A stretch of DNA of 64,000 bases, taken from Mycetocola_A sp015752285 (lineage in GTDB: Bacteria > Actinomycetota > Actinomycetes > Actinomycetales > Microbacteriaceae). The stretch covers positions 372,001-436,000 of the forward strand of contig NZ_JADOUY010000003.1 of NCBI RefSeq assembly GCF_015752285.1, written 5' to 3'. The position numbers and the translations under genes were made by a program. This document shows, piece after piece, positions 8,231-15,960 of this stretch. Each line of letters opens with the position of its first letter. Position 1 is the stretch's first letter. A model generated the notes under the pieces. The model was given only the letters and a program-made list of their open reading frames with translations. It ran no database searches and was not told the origin of the DNA.

Positions 8231-8880
8231 CACACACTCAGTCCGGCGTCGGTGGCGTGATCGATCAGACGGTTGAGCCCGATCTCCGCCCACGGGAACG
8301 AGGCGCTCCTGCCGCCGTCGGTGTCGAGAAGGCGGGCAGAGTAGACCCGGTCCATCTCGGGGTCTGAGTGCACCTCGACGACGAGGACGCCGTCGTCTGC
8401 CAAGAGTTCACGACAGCGGCGAAGCATGGCAGACACGTCACCCCCGATCCCGATGTTGCCGTCGGCGAGGAGGGCGCCCCGCCAGAGTCCCTCTGAGGGC
8501 AGCGGATCGAAGACAGAGCCGTGGATGACGTTGAGACCGGCACGGTTCGCCATGGCGACGGCCGTCTCGGAGACGTCGATACCCATGGCGTCGACACCCC
8601 TGTCCATGGCGGCCCGGACCATCCGGCCGGGGCCACAGCCGATGTCGAGCCAGGGACCCGACATGGTCTCCAGCACACTGAGATCAGTGGCATCCGCTTC
8701 GGCATTCCACCGTGAGATCTCGACGGCTTCCGCCCCGATGAGTTCGCCCCTGTCGGTCTCCCGCAGCAGAAGCACGTCGTCGTTGTTCTGCAGGAGTGCC
8801 CTGGCGTATGGTTCTGACCCGCCCGCACCGAACGAGCGCTCGCGCTCGCCGTCGGGCTGTCGCACCTGCGAGATGCTCAT
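8173..8880 (-). CDS. Class I SAM-dependent methyltransferase
   Basis: A 235-residue protein with a Rossmann-like SAM fold. Motif I is WLDIGCGPGRMVRA (about residues 77-90), followed by an acidic residue after beta-2 (GIDVSETA) and HGSVFDPLP for the adenine-binding loop. GDVSAMLRRCRELLADDG resembles the post-motif helix of small-molecule methyltransferases. The ATG at 8880 overlaps the stop of the DUF2064 gene (ATGA). It is the last gene of an operon with a nucleoside phosphorylase, an epimerase, a GT2 and a DUF2064 transferase, so a sugar or glycolipid acceptor is likely. Its 3' end overlaps the convergent membrane gene by 58 bp. Confidence 0.85.
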   Translation of the reverse strand: MSISQVRQPDGERERSFGAGGSEPYARALLQNNDDVLLLRETDRGELIGAEAVEISRWNAEADATDLSVLETMSGPWLDIGCGPGRMVRAAMDRGVDAMGIDVSETAVAMANRAGLNVIHGSVFDPLPSEGLWRGALLADGNIGIGGDVSAMLRRCRELLADDGVLVVEVHSDPEMDRVYSARLLDTDGGRSASFPWAEIGLNRLIDHATDAGLSVCQVWERDGRVFCRFAKTLR

Positions 8881-9539
8881 CGGGTGACCACGCCGCTGGA
8901 GTCGGTGGTTCCGTCGGCCGTCCCATGCGTCATTCGGGCGAGAGCGCCGGCGAACCGGCCCGACGGGGCGATCCTGGCAACGGACACGGCGTTGTCGAAT
9001 GTGTCGACGTCTTCGAGGGCGTCGAGGGAACGCACAGACAATCCCGCGTCGCGCAGTCGTTCCAGCTGGATCCGGCCAGTGTCCGCACGGGACATGGGAA
9101 CGCCACGCACGAGGTCGCCGGTCGGTTCGGCGAGGGCCAGGGCCCAGAAGCCACCGTCCGTCGCCGGGCCGAACCAGGCATCGACGTCTGCGGGCCACTC
9201 GTCGAACACCGGGGCGAGAAGTTCCGCGGTCACCTGGGGGGTGTCCATGCCGATGAGGATCGTCGGCCCGTCCAGCTCATCGAACATCGCACCGAGCCTC
9301 ATGTCGAGATCTCCTTCTACCTGGTCCATTACTTCATACAGTTCGGAGCCCGGAGGAAGTCGGTTGCCATCGAAGAGAAGAATTCTTCGGGTGGCTGGGA
9401 GCTGCGCGACGGCAGAGAGAGTATCGGCGAGCGAAGCCGCGGCGAGTTCCGCTGCCTGTTCGAGACTCAGCGGAGGGTGCAGGCGGGTCTTCACCTTGCC
9501 TGGCAGGGTCTCTTTGGCGATGACCACGAGCGTTGTCAC
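8877..9539 (-). CDS. DUF2064 (CofC-like/TIGR04282) nucleotidyl- or glycosyl-transferase
   Basis: About 220 residues with a GT-A-like fold of the DUF2064 family, once named rSAM/selenodomain-associated transferase 1 and related to CofC. Visible motifs are VVIAKETLPGKVKTRL at the N-terminus (Lys/Arg nucleotide loop), ILIGMDTPQV (metal-binding Asp), and FGPATDGGFWALAL. The GTG at 9539 has GAGGAG upstream and overlaps the stop of the GT2 gene (GTGA). Family members pair with a GT2 of the TIGR04283-like group, as here. The precise reaction is unknown; activation of a small phosphorylated compound or sugar transfer are both possible. Confidence 0.82.
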   Translation of the reverse strand: MTTLVVIAKETLPGKVKTRLHPPLSLEQAAELAAASLADTLSAVAQLPATRRILLFDGNRLPPGSELYEVMDQVEGDLDMRLGAMFDELDGPTILIGMDTPQVTAELLAPVFDEWPADVDAWFGPATDGGFWALALAEPTGDLVRGVPMSRADTGRIQLERLRDAGLSVRSLDALEDVDTFDNAVSVARIAPSGRFAGALARMTHGTADGTTDSSGVVTR

Positions 9540-10219
9540 GACGTTCTCCTCGCGCGGTTCCTGGCGATAAGCAGTCCGGACATGTCGTGGATCGCCGTGA
9601 GCGTGCCGCGAATCGTACCGGTCACCTTCGACCGGCCGACACGTGGCGCATACGGCGTCTCGACTTCGCGGATGCGCCATCCGTCGTCGTGGGCCCTGAG
9701 CAGCATCTCGAGGGGATACCCGCTCCGGCGATCCTGCAGGTCGAGCGCGAGGAGAGCGTCGCGGTCGGCGGCTCGCATCGGGCCGAGGTCGCGCAGCTCG
9801 AGCCCCGTAGCCCGGCGCATCAAAAAGGCGAGCGACCGGTTGGCGATGCGCACGTGCAGTGGCCATGCCGCGGTGTTCGTCGGGCGTCTGCGGCCGAGGA
9901 CGAGGTCGAGCTCGCCGGCGACAACAGGGTCGACCACGAGCGGAAGATCCCGGGGGTCCATCGAGGCATCCGCATCGCAGAATGCGACGATCGGTGCGGT
10001 CGCCGCCTGCAGTCCGGCGTTCGCGGCAGACCCGAAACCGCGTCGGCCTTCGTGCACGACGGTTGCGCCGTGTGCAAGGGCCACCTCGACGGAGCGATCA
10101 GTCGATCCGTTGTCGACGACGATCGCTCGATACCCGTCGGGAAGGCGCGTGAGAACGAACGGCAGAGCCTTCTCCTCGTTGAGGCATGGCATCACGACAT
10201 CAACGCGGGGAATGGTCAC
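9536..10219 (-). CDS. Glycosyltransferase family 2
   Basis: A 227-residue GT-A enzyme. It begins with RVDVVMPCLNEEKALPFVL, has the nucleotide-sugar DNGSTD motif and the DADASMD (DxD) metal site. There is no C-terminal membrane helix pair of the DPM-GtrA kind, so it is probably a soluble or peripheral cytoplasmic enzyme. The GTG at 10219 is preceded by TAGGGT and six bases, a leaderless promoter, so the last three genes of the operon can also be made independently of mtnP-epimerase. The acceptor may be polyprenyl phosphate or a polar lipid; this is inference. Confidence 0.87.
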   Translation of the reverse strand: MTIPRVDVVMPCLNEEKALPFVLTRLPDGYRAIVVDNGSTDRSVEVALAHGATVVHEGRRGFGSAANAGLQAATAPIVAFCDADASMDPRDLPLVVDPVVAGELDLVLGRRRPTNTAAWPLHVRIANRSLAFLMRRATGLELRDLGPMRAADRDALLALDLQDRRSGYPLEMLLRAHDDGWRIREVETPYAPRVGRSKVTGTIRGTLTAIHDMSGLLIARNRARRTS

Positions 10220-10231
10220 TGTAGAACCCTA
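10217..10231 (-). promoter_or_regulatory. -10 element of a predicted leaderless internal promoter
   Basis: TAGGGT on the minus strand (10231-10226), then six bases, then the GTG at 10219. It gives the GT2-DUF2064-methyltransferase genes their own promoter inside the larger operon. Confidence 0.55.
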
Positions 10232-10282
10232 AGCGGAAAAATCTGGTCAGGATCCCGACTCCGTCGACCTGCCTTCAGCGTG

Positions 10283-11347
10283 TTATCCTGCGCTGTCGAC
10301 GACTGCGGCGCGCAGGGTCGCTGTCGCGAATTCGCGCATGCCGTCGTCGAAGCTGACAGCAGGGCTCCAGCCGAGTTCGGTCCTGAGCCGTTCGGATGAT
10401 GCGGTGATGTGACGCACATCGCCGAGCCGGTACTCGCCGGTCACGATCGGGTCCGGCCCGCCGAAATGACGGCTGACGCTCTCGGCGAGCTCGCCGATGG
10501 TGTGGACGTCGCCGCTGCCGACGTTGAAAGCGCGGGTCGTTCCCTCGCCTTGCGCCTGGGTCCAGTCGAGAGCAGCGATGTTGGCTGAGGCCACATCCCT
10601 GACGTGGACGAAGTCACGGCGTTGTCCGCCGTCCTCGAAAACCCGCGGCGCCTCGCCCCGCTGCAGCGCGGATCGAAACAGTGATGCCACCCCCGCGTAT
10701 GGCGTGTTCTGCGGCATCCCGGGGCCGTAGACGTTGTGATACCTCAGCGAGGCGACGACGGCGCCGGTGCTCCTGGCCCAGGACGACGCCAGGTACTCCT
10801 GGCTCAGCTTGGTCGTTGCATAGACATTGCGGGGGTCGAGGGGTGCGTCCTCGCCGATCAGTTCGGGGGCGAGCGGCTCACCGTCGTCGGTGAGGGGATC
10901 GAACCGCCCCGCGTCGAGATCGGCGACGCGCCGCGGCGCCGGACGGGCAAGGCCGGCAGGACCGCGGTACAGGCCCTCGCCGTAGACGACCATCGAACTG
11001 GCCTGAACGAGCCGTGTGATGCCTGCGTCCGCCATCGCGGCGAGCAGTACCGCCGTTCCGAGCTCGTTCGAGCTCACGTAGTCGGGGGCGTCGCTGAAGT
11101 CGACACCGAGCCCCACCTTCGCTGCCTGGTGACAGACCGCGTCGACTCCGTCGAGTGCCCGGGCGACGGCATCCGGCTCGCGCACGTCACCGCGAACGAC
11201 GTCGACGCGGACGTCGAGCGTCTGGCCTCCGCCGTGTACGTCCGACCGCATCGAGTCGAGCACGCGAACGTCCCAGCCGCGCTCGAGCGCAGCGTCGACG
11301 ATGGCGCCGCCGATGAAGCCTGCGCCGCCGGTCACAAGTATTTTCAT
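10283..11347 (-). CDS. NAD-dependent sugar epimerase/dehydratase
   Basis: A 354-residue extended SDR. The N-terminus MKILVTGGAGFIGGAIV is the NAD-binding motif, the catalytic Ser region is VQASSMVVYGEG, and the YxxxK motif is YATTK. A late segment (RRDFVHVRDVASANIAALDW) is typical of nucleotide-sugar epimerases. The substrate is unclear; UDP-glucose 4-epimerase-like or dTDP-sugar activities are common in this clade. Its ATG at 11347 overlaps the stop of the nucleoside phosphorylase gene (ATGA). A 63-bp gap separates it from the GT2 gene. Confidence 0.85.
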   Translation of the reverse strand: MKILVTGGAGFIGGAIVDAALERGWDVRVLDSMRSDVHGGGQTLDVRVDVVRGDVREPDAVARALDGVDAVCHQAAKVGLGVDFSDAPDYVSSNELGTAVLLAAMADAGITRLVQASSMVVYGEGLYRGPAGLARPAPRRVADLDAGRFDPLTDDGEPLAPELIGEDAPLDPRNVYATTKLSQEYLASSWARSTGAVVASLRYHNVYGPGMPQNTPYAGVASLFRSALQRGEAPRVFEDGGQRRDFVHVRDVASANIAALDWTQAQGEGTTRAFNVGSGDVHTIGELAESVSRHFGGPDPIVTGEYRLGDVRHITASSERLRTELGWSPAVSFDDGMREFATATLRAAVVDSAG

Positions 11348-12159
11348 CGGATCACTCCGCGCGCGAGGACCGCGTCGACCTCTGCTGAGTCGATGAGATC
11401 GCGGGCTGCATAATCCTCGGGAAGCGCGCGGATGATGGCTTCGATCGCACCGATGATCCGCGGCTGGGCTTCGGCGAGGCGGCGGAACACCAGCCCGGCG
11501 CTCACCTCTTCTTCGTCTGACCCGGGGTCGCCGTCTGTGATGTACGACAGGTTCACTGTGCCGATGTTGAGCTCGGCAGCGAGGGGGACTTCGGGGTAGA
11601 GCGTCATGTTGACCGTATCGGCACCGATGCTGCGGAACCAGGCGACCTCGGCGTTGGTAGAGAACCTGGGCCCCTGGATGACCACGACGGTCCCGGTCTT
11701 CGTCACGGATTCCCCGATGCCGTCGAGCGCCCTGGCGGCGATCGTGTGCAGAGTCGGGCAGAACGGTTCGCTGCTTGCGAGGTGTTGAACCGAGCCCTCG
11801 TCGAAGAAGGTGTCAGCGCGGCCGTTCGTCCGATCGATGTACTGGTCGGTGAGCACCAGCGACCCCGGCGGGTAGTTCGGGTTCACAGCTCCAACCGCCG
11901 CACTCGACAGGATGGCTTTCACACCGAGCGACGCGAGCGCCCAGATGTTCGCCCGGTAGTTGATGAGGTGAGGAGCGGTCGCATGGTCGACGCCGTGCCG
12001 GGTGAGGAAGGCGGTCCTCCGCCCCCCGATGTCACCGAGCGTGACCTCAGCGGTACCGTACGGAGTCGCAATGCTTCGGCGCTCGGACTCGTCGGCGTCG
12101 AAGAGATTGTAGAGTCCCGAGCCGCCTATCACGGCGACGGATGCTGTGGCTTCGGTCAT
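11344..12159 (-). CDS. mtnP: S-methyl-5'-thioadenosine / purine nucleoside phosphorylase
   Basis: A 271-residue trimeric class II nucleoside phosphorylase. It has VAVIGGSGLYNLFD at the N-terminus, the phosphate-binding GPRFSTNAEV, and VNMTLYPEV, close to the NMTxxPE purine/ribose site. The Asp of ITDGD favours an amino-purine such as methylthioadenosine over hypoxanthine. It should split MTA or a related 5'-modified adenosine to adenine and a sugar 1-phosphate. The ATG at 12159 gives the family length; the frame stays open for another 1.2 kb opposite moeA, but that part is a shadow. It heads an operon of sugar-modifying genes, an unusual setting. Confidence 0.85.
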   Translation of the reverse strand: MTEATASVAVIGGSGLYNLFDADESERRSIATPYGTAEVTLGDIGGRRTAFLTRHGVDHATAPHLINYRANIWALASLGVKAILSSAAVGAVNPNYPPGSLVLTDQYIDRTNGRADTFFDEGSVQHLASSEPFCPTLHTIAARALDGIGESVTKTGTVVVIQGPRFSTNAEVAWFRSIGADTVNMTLYPEVPLAAELNIGTVNLSYITDGDPGSDEEEVSAGLVFRRLAEAQPRIIGAIEAIIRALPEDYAARDLIDSAEVDAVLARGVIR

Positions 12160-12235
12160 GTGTTCAGTCTTACAGGCCCCGGCGGGCCTCCGGACCGAAC
12201 TCGCAGTTCGACGCTCCACAGGGGATGATGGGCAG

Positions 12236-13486
12236 ATGCGAACGGTCGAAGAGCACCAGGACGCCGTCCGCGCGCTCCTCGCACCGTTGGCCGCCCGCCA
12301 GCCCGAGACGGTGAGTTTCCTGTCACCGGCGGATCTCATGCCGCTCGGAGCGGATCGCGTCCTCGCCCACGACCTCGTCTCACTCGTCGATCTGCCGCCG
12401 TTCGACAATTCGCAGATGGACGGATACGCCGTGCGATCGGTTGACCTTGTCGCCGGGGAGCCGCTCCGTGTCGCTCGACGCATCGTCGCCGGCCACGCAG
12501 CACCGCCGCTCGAACCCGGCAGCGCTGCTCCGATCATGACGGGCGCGCTGATGCCGCCAGGGGCCGACGCGGTCATCCCGATCGAGCAGGCGACCCCGGA
12601 TTTCTTTCCGCCGGACGCTGGCGGCCAGGTCGTGTCGTTCTCCGACCCGGTGGCCGCCGGCACGTTCGTGCGCTCCATGGGCAGCGACCTCAGGGCGGGC
12701 GAGCTCCTGCTTCCGGCCGGCTCTGGTCTGGGCCCGGCGCAGTGGGGGGTGATCGCGGCATCCGGAGCATCGGAGATCCCGCTCGTCTCGCGTATCCGGG
12801 TCGTCGTGATCTCGACAGGTGACGAGCTCCGTTCACCGGGGGTTCCCCTCGAAGCCGGGCAGATCCATGACTCCAACGGCGCGTCGATGGCGGCAGCAAT
12901 TGTCGATGCGGGTGCCACCTGCCTGGCCGCGTTCACGGCGCCGGACGATGCCGGCGTCCTCCGAGACCTGCTCACCCGCCACATCGGGGACGCCGACCTC
13001 ATCCTCACCACCGGGGGAGTGAGCAAGGGCACGCGCGAGGTGGTGCGTGATGTGTTCGAGCAGAGTGTCGATTTCGTCAGCGTGGCGATGCAGCCGGGAG
13101 GCCCGCAGGGGCTCGGGACGGTTTCGATGACCGATGCCGCCGGTATCCCGGTAGCGAGACCCGTCGTCGCTTTCCCCGGGAACCCGGTGAGCGCGCTCGT
13201 GTCTTTCGAGGTGTTCCTGCGCCCCGTCCTGCGCGAACTGCACGGGCTTCCGGCCGACCGGCAGCACCTGCGCCTCCCGCTGGCGGCGACGGTCGATTCC
13301 CCTGGAGGCAAACACCAGGTGCGCCGCGGAGCGCTCGACGCCGACGGACGCGTGGTTCTCATCGGCGGTTCGAGTTCGCACCTGCTGCACGGCTATGCCT
13401 CGAGCACGCTGCTCGTCCACCTGCCGGTCGGAGTCTCGCGCTTCGACGCCGGCGACCTCGTCGACGTCTGGAGAATTCATGACTGA
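12236..13486 (+). CDS. moeA: Molybdopterin molybdenumtransferase MoeA
   Basis: A 416-residue MoeA. Recognisable parts are LPPFDNSQMDGYAVRS near residue 60, the PIMTGALMPPGADAVI segment, the MPT-binding STGDEL followed by IHDSN, and the TTGGVSKGTREVV catalytic loop. VAFPGNPVSA precedes the C-terminal domain IV. It inserts molybdate into adenylated molybdopterin. The start is the ATG at 12236; upstream sequence is shared with the divergent mtnP promoter. The stop overlaps moaC by eight bases, so moeA-moaC-mog form one operon. The adjacent Mo oxidoreductase may be a client. Confidence 0.95.
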   Translation: MRTVEEHQDAVRALLAPLAARQPETVSFLSPADLMPLGADRVLAHDLVSLVDLPPFDNSQMDGYAVRSVDLVAGEPLRVARRIVAGHAAPPLEPGSAAPIMTGALMPPGADAVIPIEQATPDFFPPDAGGQVVSFSDPVAAGTFVRSMGSDLRAGELLLPAGSGLGPAQWGVIAASGASEIPLVSRIRVVVISTGDELRSPGVPLEAGQIHDSNGASMAAAIVDAGATCLAAFTAPDDAGVLRDLLTRHIGDADLILTTGGVSKGTREVVRDVFEQSVDFVSVAMQPGGPQGLGTVSMTDAAGIPVARPVVAFPGNPVSALVSFEVFLRPVLRELHGLPADRQHLRLPLAATVDSPGGKHQVRRGALDADGRVVLIGGSSSHLLHGYASSTLLVHLPVGVSRFDAGDLVDVWRIHD

Positions 13487-13955
13487 CCCCGAACTCACCC
13501 ACCTGCGCTCCGATGGCACAGCCCACATGGTCGATGTCGGCGACAAAGCGGTGACGAAGCGGCTCGCCGTCGCCCAGGCCGTGGTCGAAACGCGCACCGA
13601 GGTCGTCGCGGCCGTGCTGGCCGGCGACCTGCCGAAGGGTGAGGCGATCGGCACGGCACGTATTGCCGGCATCATGGCCGCCAAGCAGACGTCGTCGCTC
13701 ATCCCGCTGTGCCACCCGTTGCCGCTGACGTCGATCACCGTCGACATCTCCTGCGTGGACGACCGGCTCACCGTTGTCGCATCGGTCGCCACCACCGCGC
13801 GGACCGGGGTGGAGATGGAAGCGTTGACGGCGGCATCCGTTGCGGCGCTCACCCTCTACGACATGATCAAGGCCGTCGACAAGACCGCGATGATCACCGA
13901 CATCCGCGTGCTCGAGAAACAGGGCGGAGCCTCAGGCGACTGGAGTCGACCGTGA
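13479..13955 (+). CDS. moaC: Cyclic pyranopterin monophosphate synthase MoaC
   Basis: A 158-residue MoaC with the expected length. MVDVGDKAVTKRLAVA is the N-terminal signature, KQTSSLIPLCHPLPL holds the catalytic Lys/His region, and MEALTAASVAALTLYDMIKA is the conserved helix with KAVDKTAMI after it. It converts 3',8-cyclo-GTP to cyclic pyranopterin monophosphate. Its ATG at 13479 lies inside the end of moeA, and its stop overlaps the GTG of the next gene. MoaA, its upstream partner, is not in the window. Confidence 0.96.
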   Translation: MTDPELTHLRSDGTAHMVDVGDKAVTKRLAVAQAVVETRTEVVAAVLAGDLPKGEAIGTARIAGIMAAKQTSSLIPLCHPLPLTSITVDISCVDDRLTVVASVATTARTGVEMEALTAASVAALTLYDMIKAVDKTAMITDIRVLEKQGGASGDWSRP

Positions 13956-14431
13956 CCCGCCGCGCTGTCGTTCTCGTGTCGTCGACACGGGCAGCGGCCG
14001 GGGTCTCGCCAGATACGACAGGCCCGGTCATTGTCGACTGGCTGCGCGCGCACGGGTTCGACACGGACGACGCCACCGTGGTCGCAGACGGCCCGGCCGT
14101 CGCGGCGGCGCTGGGTGCTGCGGTCGAATCAGGTGCCGACCTGATCATCTCGACGGGCGGCACCGGAATCGGTCACGGCGACGGGACCGCGGACGCGACG
14201 GCGAAGATTCTCAGGATCAGCCTGCCCGGGTTCCACGAAGAACTCCGGAGGCGCGGTTCGGCGAGCACCCCGTTCGCTCTGATGAGCCGCGGGGTGGCCG
14301 GTGTCGCCGGCAACTCGTTCATCGTGAACCTCCCCGGCTCGTCCGGCGGGGTGCGAGACGGTCTCCAGCTGCTCGGCGAGGTGATCGAGCATGTGCTCGA
14401 CCAGCTCGCCGGTGGCAACCACGACGGCTGA
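13952..14431 (+). CDS. Molybdopterin adenylyltransferase MogA/MoaB family
   Basis: A 159-residue MoaB/Mog-fold protein. LIISTGGTGIGHGDGTADAT is the family TGGTG motif and VNLPGSSGGVRDGLQ is the C-terminal signature. It likely adenylates molybdopterin before MoeA acts. The GTG start at 13952 overlaps the moaC stop (GTGA). The common TGxR motif reads DGTAD, so this is a slightly divergent member. It converges with the MocR gene with five bases between stops. Confidence 0.9.
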   Translation: MTRRAVVLVSSTRAAAGVSPDTTGPVIVDWLRAHGFDTDDATVVADGPAVAAALGAAVESGADLIISTGGTGIGHGDGTADATAKILRISLPGFHEELRRRGSASTPFALMSRGVAGVAGNSFIVNLPGSSGGVRDGLQLLGEVIEHVLDQLAGGNHDG

Positions 14432-14436
14432 AGCGT

Positions 14437-15774
14437 TCACTTCGGGCGTGCGGCAACCGCGGCGAGCGCCTCGGCCACTTCCGCGGCGTTCTCGCGCAGC
14501 ATCCCGACGGTGACCCGCACGAACTGGCGGTCGTCCGACGCGGCGAGGTACGGTGTCCCTCCCGTCACCCGGATGCCGGATGCCGCCAGCTGCACGAGGG
14601 CCTGGCGTTCCTCTGCGACTTCGATCCAGGTGTTGAGCCCGTCCGTCTGCGGTACGGCGAACCCGGTGGCGAGCCGGGCGTCGGCAAACAGTCGCTGCCG
14701 CGAGTGGTAGATACTGCGAGCGGCCGCAACGGTGCTCACCGCCGCTGACGTCGTCAGGAGTTCGAACAGGATCGTCTGGACCATCCGACTCGTCCAGCCG
14801 GGGCCGAGCATTCGCCTGGCAACGACCTGGTTGATGAGCGACTCCGGGCCGCCGAGCGCAGCGATCCGCAGGTCGGGTCCGTGCGACTTCGAGTAGCTGC
14901 GGATGTGCAGCACCCGTTCGGGCAGCCAGCGGCCCAGGCTGACGTCGGCGGATGCGCTGATCCCGGCAGAATGGTCGTCTTCGATCACGATCATGGCGGA
15001 TGCCTGCCTGCTGGCCGCGATCACCCCAGCGATCTCCTCGGCCCGCTCGAGGGTCATCGACACCCCGGTCGGATTCTGGGCCCGCGGCTGCAGGAGCAGC
15101 GCGGCCGGCCCGAGCGCGAGAGCACGGCGAAGTGCTTCGGGATCGAGTCCGGCGGCGTCGACCGGGACGGGCACACGAACGGCTCCGAGCTGGTCGAGCA
15201 GGTCGAAGAACGGCGGGAAGGACGGATCCTCGACGATGACCCGGTCGCCGAACCTGATCACCTGCTCGAGTGATCGGGAGAGGCCGTCGAGCGCCCCGTC
15301 GACCACGGTGATCTCTTCGACGTCGTACGGCCAGGTCGATCTCAGGTGTGCAAGAAGTTCGGGGATGACCGGGACCTCCTGGTAGCTGAACGTCTCGGCG
15401 TGCTCGGACACCCGGGTCAGGGCGAGGGCGAGGTCGGGCAGGAGGAGCGGATCCGGTGTGCCCCTGGAGAGGTCGATCCGGGACTCGCCGAGGTGACCGG
15501 CCATGCGTTGCACCCGCGGGGTGAGCCAGGGCATCGGGGCTGAGCGCACGAAGCTGCCGCTCCGGCCCCGCGACACGATGAGGCCGACACTGCCCATCGC
15601 CTGCCAGGCCTGGCTCACCGTCGCCGGGCTGACTCCGAGCTCCGCACCGAGCTCGCGTACCGTCGGCAGGCGGTCGCCCGGAGCGAGGACTCCGGCGGTG
15701 ATGAGGCGTGAGATCGCCGCAGCGATGCCGCGAGGGGAACGGTCGTCGATGAGTTCGCCGTATGCCGGTCGCAT
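14437..15774 (-). CDS. MocR/GntR regulator with aminotransferase domain
   Basis: A 445-residue fusion of an N-terminal GntR winged helix (LPTVRELGAELGVSPATVSQ, about residues 40-59) and a class I/II aminotransferase-like domain. The PLP lysine is in IRSYSKSHGPDLRI. Such proteins sense amino compounds through PLP and control neighbouring genes. It is divergent from the beta-ureidopropionase operon and shares a 186-bp AT-richer intergenic region with a 20-bp palindrome at 15895-15914. It is likely the pathway regulator, with beta-alanine or a pathway amine as possible signal; that is inference. The ATG at 15774 has GGGAAGG upstream. Confidence 0.88.
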   Translation of the reverse strand: MRPAYGELIDDRSPRGIAAAISRLITAGVLAPGDRLPTVRELGAELGVSPATVSQAWQAMGSVGLIVSRGRSGSFVRSAPMPWLTPRVQRMAGHLGESRIDLSRGTPDPLLLPDLALALTRVSEHAETFSYQEVPVIPELLAHLRSTWPYDVEEITVVDGALDGLSRSLEQVIRFGDRVIVEDPSFPPFFDLLDQLGAVRVPVPVDAAGLDPEALRRALALGPAALLLQPRAQNPTGVSMTLERAEEIAGVIAASRQASAMIVIEDDHSAGISASADVSLGRWLPERVLHIRSYSKSHGPDLRIAALGGPESLINQVVARRMLGPGWTSRMVQTILFELLTTSAAVSTVAAARSIYHSRQRLFADARLATGFAVPQTDGLNTWIEVAEERQALVQLAASGIRVTGGTPYLAASDDRQFVRVTVGMLRENAAEVAEALAAVAARPK

Positions 15775-15894
15775 GGTCGGCCTTCCCGAAATTCAGATTG
15801 GGTATTTACGAATGCGTCACAGAGGGAAACAATGGAGAAATGTTCAACTCGAATAATAACAAATGAGCGGGAACAGCAGAACAGCTCCAGGCCT

Positions 15895-15914
15895 GACATC
15901 CGATCCCGGATGTC
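15895..15914. promoter_or_regulatory. 20-bp palindrome, candidate operator
   Basis: GACATCCG-ATCC-CGGATGTC is a perfect 8-4-8 inverted repeat in the MocR/beta-ureidopropionase intergenic region, 46 bp before the nitrilase-family start. The surrounding 15775-15960 stretch is richer in A+T than its neighbours and probably holds both divergent promoters. Confidence 0.5.
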
Positions 15915-15960
15915 TCGACCGAAAAGCGCCCACCGCTCAATGACGATACGGAGGCTAGAT

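Noticed and set aside
12160..13362. Long minus-strand open frame upstream of mtnP
   Set aside because: It is the antisense of moeA, Ser/Arg/Pro-rich without family motifs; the phosphorylase homology begins at 12159.
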